Positions 18,680-27,442 of a stretch of 64,000 nucleotides of DNA are shown here, piece by piece. The notes below the pieces were generated by a model, which did not search any database, had not been told where the DNA came from, and worked only from the letters and a program-made list of their open reading frames with translations. Where the stretch lies: positions 2,852,001 through 2,916,000 of the forward strand of contig NZ_CP090641.1 of assembly GCF_029633825.1 (NCBI RefSeq), in the 5' to 3' direction. Both the position numbers and the translations under genes were made by a program. Origin of the DNA: Burkholderia contaminans. GTDB taxonomy: Bacteria; Pseudomonadota; Gammaproteobacteria; Burkholderiales; Burkholderiaceae. Each line of letters opens with the position of its first letter. Position 1 is the first letter of the stretch.

Positions 18680-19339
18680 ATGTCGACCCTGTTACGCATG
18701 ACCCGGGCTGCCTGCGTCGCCAGCCTGATTCTGACCGGAGCCGGCGCGCACGCGCAGGACTGGACGCTGGCGCTGTCCTGGAAGCTCGGTGCGTGCGTCG
18801 GCGGCGAGGGTGCCCAGACGTGCACGGCAGGCCAGCCGTCAGCGGTGCGCCAGGCCGCCGACGGCGCGCCGATCCGGATCACGGCGATCGGCCTGTATAC
18901 GCCGCGGCGCGACTGCGACACGGCGCCGGTGCCGGCCGGCACGCTGTCCGACGATGCCGCGCCGTATATCGCACCCGCGAGCGCCGACGATTTCCAGCAG
19001 CACTGGAATCGCTACGGAAGCTGCACGGGGTACGCGCCCGCCGGTTACGCCGCCGAGATCGCGGCCATGGCGCGTGCGGTCGGCCTCACGAATCTCGGCC
19101 GCTACCTCGGCGAGCATGACAACAAGGTGGTGCGGCTCGACGAGCTGAAGAACGCGCAACTGCATGATTTCTTCCTCGGCGCGGACAAGTCCGTGCAGTT
19201 CCTGTGCACGCCCGACGGACGGCTCGCGGAAGTGCGCTACCGGCTGCGCGACTGGTCCGACGTGTTCGTGTATCGCGACAAGGGCGGCATGCTCGTCGTG
19301 GCGCAGGGCGGCAATTGCGGCGACGAAGTGCGGCTGTAG
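18680..19339 (+). CDS. Secreted RNase T2-like protein lacking catalytic residues
   Basis: A 219-residue exported protein; signal peptide residues 1-25 with cleavage after AHA. The mature part follows the RNase T2 plan: WTLALSWKLGAC matches the first strand, ITAIGLYTP aligns with the first active-site motif (FTIHGLWP), and FQQHWNRYGSC with the second (E-x-x-K-H-G-x-C). The catalytic His is replaced by Ile, and Glu, Lys and His by His, Arg and Tyr. The Cys pattern is kept. It is probably a binding or inhibitor version of the fold rather than a nuclease. The assignment is by motif, so moderate. A GAGGAGA ribosome site precedes ATG. It lies 79 bases after the protease and 34 before the next gene. 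Confidence 0.65.
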   Translation: MSTLLRMTRAACVASLILTGAGAHAQDWTLALSWKLGACVGGEGAQTCTAGQPSAVRQAADGAPIRITAIGLYTPRRDCDTAPVPAGTLSDDAAPYIAPASADDFQQHWNRYGSCTGYAPAGYAAEIAAMARAVGLTNLGRYLGEHDNKVVRLDELKNAQLHDFFLGADKSVQFLCTPDGRLAEVRYRLRDWSDVFVYRDKGGMLVVAQGGNCGDEVRL

Positions 19340-19373
19340 CGCACGTTGCGAGCCGACACGCGGGGGAGTCGAC

Positions 19374-20432
19374 ATGGAAACGCATCGTTCGTGGTTCAGG
19401 ACACAGGCGGACGAATCGCCCGCCGCGGACGGCGCTGACGCAGCCTCGTCGAGGCGCGATCTGGTCGGGCAGTTGCTGATCGAATGCAGCGCGATGGCGC
19501 GCTACGCGTTGCAGCACGGGATTGCCGTCGCCCCCGACCTGATCGCGCAATTGTCGATGCTGATGGCCGGGGTGCCGCATGCCGCGGCCGATACCGCGGT
19601 GGCCGATGCGTCGTCGGTGCACGGCGCATCGTACGCGCTTGCCGCGATTCATCGCCGGCTTGCCGTTGCGATCGCACCGGCCACGCCGCAGGCCGTCACG
19701 CTGCTCGACCGCGAACTGCGCGTCCGCTCGCGCCTTGCGTGGTTGGGGCCCGTGCCGCTGATTCGCGCGCTGACGCTGTCCGCCGCGACGTTCCTGGTCG
19801 CCGTGATCGCGACGTCGCTGTCGCCGGAAGTGTCCGTCGCGAATATCGACCAGGGGTTTCTCGATTCGCACGGCACCCAACTGCTGTGGAATGCGCTGTT
19901 CCTGCTGTTCTGCGCGGGGCTCGGCGCATCGTTTGCCACGCTGTTCCAGGCGCATCGCTACGTCGCGAATTCGACCTACGACCCGAAGTACGACGCGTCG
20001 TACGGCGCGCGGCTGATTCTCGGCGTGATCGCCGGCCTGATCCTGGTCGAGCTGCTGCCGCCGCACCTGTACGACGGCGGCAGCATGCGCAGTTTCGGCA
20101 AGCCGGCGCTTGCGATGCTCGGCGGGTTTTCGGCGACGGCCGTGCATCGGCTGCTGCACCGGCTCGTGGAGACGCTCGAGACGCTCGTGCGCGGCGATAC
20201 CGCTGCCGCCGCGCAGGCGACGTTCGAAGCGCATCGCGCCCATGCGGCGACCGAGCGCGTGCAATGGCAAAGCGAACTCGCGGCGGATCTGCTGCGGCTC
20301 CAGCAATCGCTTGAAGCGGGCATGCCGCCCGATGCAATCAAGCAGCGGCTCGCCGACTTCACGCGCGCGATGCTGTCGGCGGACGTGCCGCAGGCAGGGC
20401 GTCGCGACGGCGCAAGCGCAATCGGGGAATGA
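19374..20432 (+). CDS. Inner-membrane protein of unknown function
   Basis: 352 residues, no family recognised. Four hydrophobic segments occupy about residues 128-148, 163-183, 203-220 and 243-258, between a cytoplasmic-looking N-terminal domain of 120 residues and a C-terminal helical region rich in Ala, Gln and Arg (about 280-345). GGGGGAG precedes ATG 19374. Its stop overlaps the start of the next membrane protein (ATGA at 20429), so the two are translated together and may form one complex. Confidence 0.75.
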   Translation: METHRSWFRTQADESPAADGADAASSRRDLVGQLLIECSAMARYALQHGIAVAPDLIAQLSMLMAGVPHAAADTAVADASSVHGASYALAAIHRRLAVAIAPATPQAVTLLDRELRVRSRLAWLGPVPLIRALTLSAATFLVAVIATSLSPEVSVANIDQGFLDSHGTQLLWNALFLLFCAGLGASFATLFQAHRYVANSTYDPKYDASYGARLILGVIAGLILVELLPPHLYDGGSMRSFGKPALAMLGGFSATAVHRLLHRLVETLETLVRGDTAAAAQATFEAHRAHAATERVQWQSELAADLLRLQQSLEAGMPPDAIKQRLADFTRAMLSADVPQAGRRDGASAIGE

Positions 20433-21385
20433 CCATGCTCTTTCTTTACAACTGGCCGTCGTGGCTGATGGGGTTGTTCATCGTGATCGCAACCGTGTCG
20501 GCAGCGCTGGGCGCCTATGCGCTGTTCCGGTGCATCCTGCCCGTCGACCTGCTGCCCGAGCAGCGGGCGATGGCGATCACGATGGTGTCGGTCATCACGA
20601 CGATCAACTCGTTGCTCATCGCGTTTTCGGCGATCAGCGTGTGGGACGCCTACAACGGCGCGGAGCACACCGTCGAGGCGGAGGCGACCGCGGCCGGCGA
20701 GCTGTCGCGCGATCTCGCCGCATTCGGCGACCCGGTCGCCAATGCGGCGCGCGACGCGCTGCGTGCCTATCTCGACGGCGTCGTCCGTGACGAGTGGCCG
20801 AAGATGCAGCAGCAGGCAAGCGCGGATGCGCAGGCGGCGGCCCGCTTCGATCTCCTGTTCGACCTGGCGAACCGGATCGAGCCGCGCAGCGAACGGCAGC
20901 GCGTGCTGCTCGGCGAGGTGCTCGCGCGAGCGAACGAAATGGCGAAGCATCGCGAACAGCGCCTGCTGACGCTCGACGCGGCGATGCCGGTCACGCTGTG
21001 GGGCGTGGTGGTGCTCACGAGCGTCTTGTCGTTTCTGCTGCTCTACCTCCTCCCGGGTACGCGTTTCCACATCGCGCTCGTGACGAGCTGGGCGCTCACG
21101 CTCGGCCTCGCGTTCTTCTTCGTGCTTGCCGTCGACCGTCCGTTCGCGGGCGAAGTCAGCGTCAAGCCCGAGCCGCTGCGCGCGATCGTCGCTGCGATGG
21201 ACGGGCAATCGCGGCGTAGCGGCCCGGCCGCGTCGCGCGACGTTCCGGCATTGCCGCGCAGCCGGCGGCGGACGCGCGCGGACGACGCGGCCGTGGCGTC
21301 CGCCACGACCGTTTCCCCACCGCCGGGCGAGCGCACCACGCGCCTGCCTGATCAGATGCAAGGAGACCACGATGACACTCGATGA
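20429..21385 (+). CDS. DUF4239 bestrophin-like membrane protein
   Basis: 318 residues with two N-terminal membrane segments (about 8-30 and 45-70, the latter around ITMVSVITTINSLLIAFSAISVW), a soluble helical middle, two C-terminal segments (about 188-207 and 215-235) and a basic, disordered tail. The layout and the central helices match DUF4239 proteins, distantly related to bestrophin channels. It overlaps the preceding gene by 4 bases and the following GH19 gene by 14, so all three are coupled. A channel or pore role is inference. Confidence 0.75.
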   Translation: MTMLFLYNWPSWLMGLFIVIATVSAALGAYALFRCILPVDLLPEQRAMAITMVSVITTINSLLIAFSAISVWDAYNGAEHTVEAEATAAGELSRDLAAFGDPVANAARDALRAYLDGVVRDEWPKMQQQASADAQAAARFDLLFDLANRIEPRSERQRVLLGEVLARANEMAKHREQRLLTLDAAMPVTLWGVVVLTSVLSFLLLYLLPGTRFHIALVTSWALTLGLAFFFVLAVDRPFAGEVSVKPEPLRAIVAAMDGQSRRSGPAASRDVPALPRSRRRTRADDAAVASATTVSPPPGERTTRLPDQMQGDHDDTR

Positions 21386-21914
21386 ATTCCGGGCCGCCGC
21401 CGCCGTGTCCGCCACGCTCGCGCAACGCTGGCATCCGGCGCTTGCCGACGCGATGGCCGAGTTCGGCATTTCGACACCTGCACGCGTGGCGGCGTTCGTC
21501 GCGCAAACAGGCCACGAGACGCTCGGCTTCACGCTCACGCGCGAGTTGTGGGGGCCGACAGCCGCGCAGCGCGCGTATGAGCCGCCGTCGCGCAAGGCTA
21601 TCGAGCTCGGCAATGCTCAGCCGGGCGACGGCAGGCGCTTCCTCGGACGCGGGCTCATCCAGATCACGGGGCGTACGAACTATCGCGAATGCGGCAACGC
21701 GCTGGGTGTCGATCTGGAGCGCGAGCCGGAACGCCTCGAGCACGAACCGCTGGCCGCGCGTTCGGCGGCCTGGTGGTGGGCGCGGCACGGTTGCAACGCG
21801 ATCGCCGACTCGGGCGATTTCGTGTCGCTGACGAAACGCATCAACGGCGGCGTCAACGGACTCGAGGACCGGATGCGCCGATGGGCGATCGCGAAGCAGG
21901 CGATGTGTCTGTGA
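21372..21914 (+). CDS. GH19 family chitinase/endolysin-like enzyme
   Basis: A 180-residue hydrolase of the compact bacterial/phage GH19 type. The catalytic Glu is in QTGHETLGF (residue about 50), followed by RFLGRGLIQITGRTNY, the family's second signature. Such proteins cut chitin or peptidoglycan and are common as phage endolysins. There is no signal peptide, so access to the wall would need a holin-like pore or lysis. The start overlaps the DUF4239 gene by 14 bases, with AAGGAGA at 21360-21366. Two membrane proteins directly upstream make a lysis-cassette arrangement. Confidence 0.85.
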   Translation: MTLDEFRAAAAVSATLAQRWHPALADAMAEFGISTPARVAAFVAQTGHETLGFTLTRELWGPTAAQRAYEPPSRKAIELGNAQPGDGRRFLGRGLIQITGRTNYRECGNALGVDLEREPERLEHEPLAARSAAWWWARHGCNAIADSGDFVSLTKRINGGVNGLEDRMRRWAIAKQAMCL

Positions 21915-21961
21915 GTGTGCGGCATGCAGCGAGGACTGACCAACCAACGGAGGGCAATATC

Positions 21962-22942
21962 ATGAACGCGCGAATCTGGGGTGAATTCAAAACGATACGG
22001 GGTGCGTTGATCGCGGCGGCGATCGCGGTGGGCGCGCTGCCAGGGTACGCAATGGCGGAAATCGAATGCCAGCGTGTCACCGTGAAAGAGGGGAGCGCGT
22101 TGAATTCGACGTGGGGAAAAGACCTGCATCATCTGCAAAGCACCGGCGATGTCGACAATACCGTCAACTCGCTGTGCAGCCCCGACTGGGTTCATGCCGA
22201 CGATTACTGGCTCTATGGCAACTATTACCCGCTCCACCGCGGGCATTCCAAGCAGGGCGATGGCGCGCGCCTGTTCGTCCAGTCGAGGCCGAAACAGCCC
22301 GAGCTGGCCCGATACCTTTGCAAGGACACTGGCGTGAATGGTGCGATACCGTATGAGAAGGCGACGCCGATCGGCGTATTCGCTTACGAAACCTTCGTGC
22401 CGAAGACGTCGAAGGCGACCGACATCGCGAAGCAAGTTGAATTGCATGTGCTGTGCGTAGACAGGAACGCGCGAGGACAGGGGCTGGGCATCCAGATACT
22501 CAATGAGGCTGTGCAGCGCGTGACTGAGGGCGTCAGTGACGACAAGAGGGTTCGCATGCAGCTGACCTCGCACGTGAAGGCGCACGATTTCTACGACAGG
22601 CTCGACATGACATGCCGTGACGAAGGAGAAAGCGGTGCCATCGCGCGTGTCTACGAGCGCACACTGACCCACGGCGAGCGTATCGAAAGGCGTCGTCCGA
22701 TCTATTACATGGACTTGCATGACAACGGGCAATGCAAACGAGTGACGTTCGGCTGTGGCCATCGAGACAACTATGACAAGCTGCGAAAACTGGCGTTCGA
22801 CTCGGAAGCAAGTTACGAGCACGGACACGACAACGAGGTATTTTTTATCGGTGACTGGGCGGGCGACTACGGGTGCGACGCTGACGCGGCGCCGATAAGT
22901 TACGACGACGTGATCCGGAAGCTGGACGGTCACACCCAATGA
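21962..22942 (+). CDS. Exported GNAT-like acetyltransferase-domain protein
   Basis: 326 residues with a signal peptide (about residues 1-32, ending GYAMA). The middle has the acetyl-CoA binding pattern of GNAT enzymes (VELHVLCVDRNARGQGLGIQ, about residues 160-179) followed by the typical helix and HDFYDRLDM near 205. Several cysteines suggest disulfides. GNAT enzymes need acetyl-CoA, which is absent from the periplasm, so an exported one is odd: it may act in another cell, bind another ligand, or be inactive. GGAGGG precedes ATG 21962. It starts 47 bases after the GH19 gene. Confidence 0.6.
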   Translation: MNARIWGEFKTIRGALIAAAIAVGALPGYAMAEIECQRVTVKEGSALNSTWGKDLHHLQSTGDVDNTVNSLCSPDWVHADDYWLYGNYYPLHRGHSKQGDGARLFVQSRPKQPELARYLCKDTGVNGAIPYEKATPIGVFAYETFVPKTSKATDIAKQVELHVLCVDRNARGQGLGIQILNEAVQRVTEGVSDDKRVRMQLTSHVKAHDFYDRLDMTCRDEGESGAIARVYERTLTHGERIERRRPIYYMDLHDNGQCKRVTFGCGHRDNYDKLRKLAFDSEASYEHGHDNEVFFIGDWAGDYGCDADAAPISYDDVIRKLDGHTQ

Positions 22943-23188
22943 CGTACCGGAGGCGGTTGCATTGTCGAGCAACGTGCCGCATCCGACAGGCAGCCGCCCC
23001 CTCTGTTTTCCGCCACGCCACCGTCGGCATCGTGTTGCGCGATCCAAACCGTGCTCACGGTCGAGATTGGAAAAACTTGATCGGTAAAAGCACTGAAACG
23101 CGGTGAATTTTTTCCCCGCTATAGTGGAATGGCTGGTCACGGTTGCGGTATCGCTGCTGGCCAGGTCATGACTGTAGAAAGGTGCTAT

Positions 23189-23401
23189 ATGAAAAACAAA
23201 ATCGACAAGACCGTCGGACCGATCTGGGGTGTGGCAGCAGGATTGCTTCTTGCTGGTGCGGGATTGAGTTTTGGTATTTTCCCGGCGGCGCTGCGCAGCT
23301 CGGGCAGCGCAAACGACTTCATGGCGTCAGGCGCCGCGATGCTGGGCATCTTCCTGGTCGTCTATTCCACGCGCGAATTGCGAAGAAAGCGCGTGCACTG
23401 A
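23189..23401 (+). CDS. Small two-helix membrane protein
   Basis: 70 residues, no family recognised. Two hydrophobic segments (WGVAAGLLLAGAGLSFGIF and ASGAAMLGIFLVVYS) and a basic C-terminus (RELRRKRVH). ATG 23189 is preferred over ATG 23129 and 23168 because AGAAAGG lies just before it. It follows a 246-base gap that ends in CTATAGT, a possible promoter, so it may be transcribed separately from the preceding cluster. Confidence 0.6.
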   Translation: MKNKIDKTVGPIWGVAAGLLLAGAGLSFGIFPAALRSSGSANDFMASGAAMLGIFLVVYSTRELRRKRVH

Positions 23402-23462
23402 GCGTTCGCGCGCCGCTGATTCCCGACGATCGACACGAGCCGGGCGACGGCTCGCACGTGTG

Positions 23463-23888
23463 TTACGTCTTGCGGATTTCGTGGTTGTAGACGAGTTCGA
23501 CGATTCGCTTCGTCGGAATACTCGCGCGCAGGCGGTCGACATTGTCGATCGGAAACCACTTGCATTTCTCGATCTCGTTGCTCGCTTGCGGTATCTGGTC
23601 CGGCCCGACCTCCGCGAAGAACACGTGATGGATCTTCGCGAGCCCGGTGAACTGCATCGAGTACACCAGATCCTGGCCGGTCATGCCGGTTTCTTCGCAC
23701 AATTCGCGATGCGCGGCTTCGAGCGGTGTTTCCCCGCGCTTGATCGTGCCGCCGGGAAGGGCCCAGCGCGACGCCGCACGCGTGACGAGCAACACGCGCT
23801 CTTCGCGATAGCAGACGACGGTCGCGCGTTCCTTGATCGGAACGGCAGTCGTTTCGGGGGCTTGGTCGGGCGCGAGGGTTTGGGGCAT
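23463..23888 (-). CDS. Nudix hydrolase
   Basis: 141 residues. The Nudix box is complete: GGTIKRGETPLEAAHRELCEETG (G-x5-E-x7-REUxEExGU), residues about 46-68. Such enzymes hydrolyse nucleoside diphosphates linked to another group; the substrate is not predictable here. Convergent with the small membrane protein gene and not linked to its other neighbour. Confidence 0.9.
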   Translation of the reverse strand: MPQTLAPDQAPETTAVPIKERATVVCYREERVLLVTRAASRWALPGGTIKRGETPLEAAHRELCEETGMTGQDLVYSMQFTGLAKIHHVFFAEVGPDQIPQASNEIEKCKWFPIDNVDRLRASIPTKRIVELVYNHEIRKT

Positions 23889-24105
23889 GCTGCGATTCTA
23901 ACCAGCACAAATCGATCGGCCAAGGCCGCTTGACCCGGTTTGACGATTGATTGCCGCCGATGCGCGGCCGGCACGCTGCGTGCGCGCCCAAAGCACACGG
24001 CCGGCGGCGGGGCCGTGCGCCGGACCGCCGATGCCGATTGGCACGACGACCGACGCGGCCCATCACGCGTGCCACGTTGTCATGCGGTTCGCACCGCGAT
24101 TGCTT

Positions 24106-25494
24106 TTACTTCTTCTCCGGCAGGAACCAGTTCATCACGAGCGCGCAGATGCCGCCCGTCGCCACGCCCGATTCCAGCACGTTCTTCAGCGCGTGCGGCA
24201 GGCTGTTGAGGATGTCCGGCACTTGCGACACGCCGAGGCCGAGCGCGAGCGACACCGCGATGATCAGCAGTGCGCGACGATCGAGATGGACGCCCGCGAG
24301 GATGTTGATGCCCGATGCGGCCACCGCGCCGAACATCACCATCGCCGCGCCGCCGAGCACGGGCTCCGGCACGGCCTGCAGCACGCCCGCGACGACCGGG
24401 AACAGGCCGAGCACCACGAGCATCCCCGCGATCCAGATGCCGACGTAGCGGCTGGCGACGCCGGTGATCTGGATCACGCCGTTGTTCTGCGCGAACACCG
24501 AGCTCGGGAACGTGTTGAACACGCCGGCCAGCAGCGAGTTCGCGCCGTTCACGAGCACGCCGCCCTTGATCCGTTGCATCCACACCGGGCCCTCGACCGG
24601 CTCGTTCGAGATCTTGCTGGTGGCCGTGACGTCGCCGATCGCTTCGAGCGACGTGACGAGGTAGATGATCAGCATCGGCACGAACAGCGCCCACGAGAAG
24701 CCGATGCCGAAATGCAGCGGCGTCGGGACCTGGAACAGCGCGGCCTGGTGCATGCCGGTGAAATCGAGGCGGCCGAGGAACGCGGCCGCGAGATAGCCGA
24801 TCACGAGCGCGATGACGAGCGCGGTGCTGCGCACCCACACGATCGGCACGCGGTTCAGCAGGATGATCGTGCCGAGCACGAGGCCCGACAGCGTCAGGTT
24901 CTCCGCGCTCGCGAAGGTGCCCTTGGCCATCGCGCCATAGCCGCCGCCCATGCTGATCAGGCCGACCTTGATCAGCGTGAGGCCGATCAGCAGCACGACG
25001 ATGCCGGTGACGAGCGGCGTGATCAGGCGCTTCACGAACGGCAGGATGCGCGACACGCCCATCTCGACGAACGACCCGGCAATCACGACGCCGAAGATCG
25101 CGGCCATCACGGTCTCGACCGGCGTGCCTTGCTTGACCATCAGGCTGCCGCCGGCGATCAGCGGGCCGACGAAGTTGAAGCTCGTGCCCTGGACGATCAG
25201 CAGGCCGGCGCCCAGCGGGCCGAAGCGCTTGCACTGGACGAAGGTGGCGATGCCGGAAATCACCAGCGACATCGACACGATCAGGGTCGTATCGCGGCTG
25301 GATACGCCGAGCGCCTGGCAGATCAGCAGGCCGGGCGTGACGATCGGCACGATGATCGCCAGCAGGTGCTGCAGCGCGGCGACGAAGGCGACCATCGGCG
25401 CCGGCCGGTCGTTCGGGCCGTAGACGAGGTCGCGCGCCGAATCTGCGGCGTCGGCGCCGTGAGCGGCGGGTTGGGCGGAGGAGGCGGGTTGCAT
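24106..25494 (-). CDS. NCS2 family xanthine/purine permease
   Basis: A 462-residue, 12-14 helix nucleobase:cation symporter. The family signature FAQNNGVIQITGVASRYVG (about residues 325-343) is the form seen in XanQ/XanP-type xanthine carriers rather than uracil carriers. The conserved TSLEAIGDVTATS segment lies just upstream. Proton-driven uptake of xanthine or urate is the likely role. It stands alone; the next gene upstream (LysR, same strand) starts over 1 kb away and is probably unrelated. Confidence 0.88.
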   Translation of the reverse strand: MQPASSAQPAAHGADAADSARDLVYGPNDRPAPMVAFVAALQHLLAIIVPIVTPGLLICQALGVSSRDTTLIVSMSLVISGIATFVQCKRFGPLGAGLLIVQGTSFNFVGPLIAGGSLMVKQGTPVETVMAAIFGVVIAGSFVEMGVSRILPFVKRLITPLVTGIVVLLIGLTLIKVGLISMGGGYGAMAKGTFASAENLTLSGLVLGTIILLNRVPIVWVRSTALVIALVIGYLAAAFLGRLDFTGMHQAALFQVPTPLHFGIGFSWALFVPMLIIYLVTSLEAIGDVTATSKISNEPVEGPVWMQRIKGGVLVNGANSLLAGVFNTFPSSVFAQNNGVIQITGVASRYVGIWIAGMLVVLGLFPVVAGVLQAVPEPVLGGAAMVMFGAVAASGINILAGVHLDRRALLIIAVSLALGLGVSQVPDILNSLPHALKNVLESGVATGGICALVMNWFLPEKK

Positions 25495-25636
25495 GGCGAG
25501 CGGGCCGGACAGGGTGGAAAGTGCGGCATTTTAGCCGAACGGCCCGCCCGCGCCGCTGCAATGGCGGTGATTCGGCAGATCGGGAAAACGGTGGCGGACC
25601 GGTGCCCGGGCCGGCCGTGACCGCGGCGCCCGTCGG

Positions 25637-26593
25637 TCAGCGGGGCGGTCGCAACGCAGGCGCGGTCGGGATGACGGTCGGGGCGGTGATCGCGTGGAAC
25701 CCGGGCAGCTCGGGAATCCGTTGCTCCATGAACTGCAGGAACGTGCGGGTCCGGAGCGGCAGATACCGGCGCGACGCATAGACGAGGTGCAGCGCATGCG
25801 GCGGCACCATGTCCCACTTCGGCAGCAACCGGACGAGTCGACCGCTGTCGATCAGGTCCTGAACGAGCCACGCGGGCCCGCTGCCCACCGCGTTTCCGGC
25901 AAGAAAGCATTCCCGCAGCGCCATCGAGCTGTTCACGCGATACCGGCCGCGCATCGGAACGACGACCTGTTCGTCGCCGCGCGCGAAGGCCAGTTCGTTG
26001 CCGATGTCCGCGCGTGCGTAGCCGACATACTCGTGCTTCGCGAGATCGTCCGGCCGGCGGAGCTTCGGTGCCCGCGCCACGTACGCCGGCGTGGCGACCA
26101 GCAGGCGCGGCGACGACGCGATGTGGCGCGCCACGGCGTCGGGCGGCAGCAACTGGCCGAGGCGAATGGCGACATCGACGCCTTCCTCGACCAGGTCGAT
26201 CACGCGGTCGGTCAATTGGAGCTCGACCTCGATCTCCGGCCACGCGGCGAGGAATTCGAGCACGAGCGCGTTCAGCCTCAGCTCGCCCAGCCCCAGCGGC
26301 GCATTGACGACCAGCTTGCCGACCGGCCGCACCGTTTGCCCGCGCACTTCAGCCACCGCGCTCGCATATTCGTCGATCACGCGCTTGCACCGATCGTAGA
26401 ACCGGCGGCCTTCGTCGGTGGGCGCGAGGCTCGTGGTCGAGCGTTCGAGCAGGCGAACGCCCAGTTCCTTCTCGAACGCGGCGACGATCTTGCTGATCGT
26501 CGGCTGGCCGGTGCCTTCCTCCCGCGCGACCGCCGAGAAATTGCCGAGCTCGATGGCGCGGACGAACACGCGCATGGATCGCAGCGAATCCAT
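25637..26593 (-). CDS. LysR-family regulator
   Basis: 318 residues: N-terminal winged helix (MDSLRSMRVFVRAIELGNFSA...GTGQPTISKIVAAFEKELGVRL) and a C-terminal substrate-binding domain. It is divergent from the SDR gene at 26697, with about 100 bases between the starts, the usual arrangement for a LysR and its target. Confidence 0.92.
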   Translation of the reverse strand: MDSLRSMRVFVRAIELGNFSAVAREEGTGQPTISKIVAAFEKELGVRLLERSTTSLAPTDEGRRFYDRCKRVIDEYASAVAEVRGQTVRPVGKLVVNAPLGLGELRLNALVLEFLAAWPEIEVELQLTDRVIDLVEEGVDVAIRLGQLLPPDAVARHIASSPRLLVATPAYVARAPKLRRPDDLAKHEYVGYARADIGNELAFARGDEQVVVPMRGRYRVNSSMALRECFLAGNAVGSGPAWLVQDLIDSGRLVRLLPKWDMVPPHALHLVYASRRYLPLRTRTFLQFMEQRIPELPGFHAITAPTVIPTAPALRPPR

Positions 26594-26696
26594 CTTATTC
26601 CTTCATGGAATGAACCTTATTCGAGTCTCCCACATTCCTGTGCAATGGAGAATGACCTAACGTTCGCGAACCTTCAATCCCTGATGAGGAGTCGAC

Positions 26697-27434
26697 ATGA
26701 ACGAGGCAACGCAATCTTCGGCACTGGACGGTGCGCACGTCGTGGTATTCGGCGGGAGTTCCGGCATCGGTCTCGCGGCCGCAGCGGCCGCGAAGGCAAA
26801 AGGCGCCAGTGTCACGCTGGTGGGCCGGACCCGCGCGAAACTCGACTCTGCCGCACAGGCGATCGGCGGCGCGCGCGTCGCGGTGGCCGACATTGCGGAC
26901 CGCCATGCCGTGCAGGCGGTATTCGACACGATCACGCGCGTCGATCACCTGGTCGTCACCGCCGGCCGGTTCATTGCCGGCAAGCTGAACGAGACCGATC
27001 CCGATCACCTGCTCGCCGCGCTGCAGGAGCGTATCGCCGGGCCGGTCTATGCGATCCGCGCTGCGTTGCCGCTGATGCCCGCGACCGGTTCGATCGTGCT
27101 GACAGGCGGGCAACTGTCGGATCGTCCGGCCGCGCAAGGCACGTCGGTCATTGCCGCGGCCGTGCGCGGGGTCGAGGCGCTGGCGCAGTCGCTCGCACTG
27201 GAACTGAAGCCGATCCGCGTCAACGTGATTGCGCCCGGCTTCGTCGAGACGCCGCTGTACGACGCGTTCGGCCCGGACGCGCGCGATGCGATCCTCGCGG
27301 GCGCGGCGGCGGCATTGCCCGGCGGCCGTGTCGGGCGCGCCGATGAAGTGGGGGAAGCGATCGCGTTCCTGCTGGGCAACGGCTTCATGAACGGCGAGAT
27401 CCTGCACATCGACGGCGGCGGCCGGTTGGTCTGA
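26697..27434 (+). CDS. Short-chain dehydrogenase-like protein without YxxxK
   Basis: 245 residues with a clear SDR nucleotide site (GGSSGIGLA, near residue 19) and the C-terminal INVIAPG-like and GEILHIDGGGRLV motifs. Where the catalytic Tyr-x-x-x-Lys should be, the sequence reads GTSVIAAAVRGVEAL, with neither residue. The upstream SIVLTGG segment is present. It is either a variant with another catalytic set or a non-enzymatic SDR. Divergent from its likely LysR regulator. Confidence 0.85.
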   Translation: MNEATQSSALDGAHVVVFGGSSGIGLAAAAAAKAKGASVTLVGRTRAKLDSAAQAIGGARVAVADIADRHAVQAVFDTITRVDHLVVTAGRFIAGKLNETDPDHLLAALQERIAGPVYAIRAALPLMPATGSIVLTGGQLSDRPAAQGTSVIAAAVRGVEALAQSLALELKPIRVNVIAPGFVETPLYDAFGPDARDAILAGAAAALPGGRVGRADEVGEAIAFLLGNGFMNGEILHIDGGGRLV

Positions 27435-27442
27435 GCCGCGCG

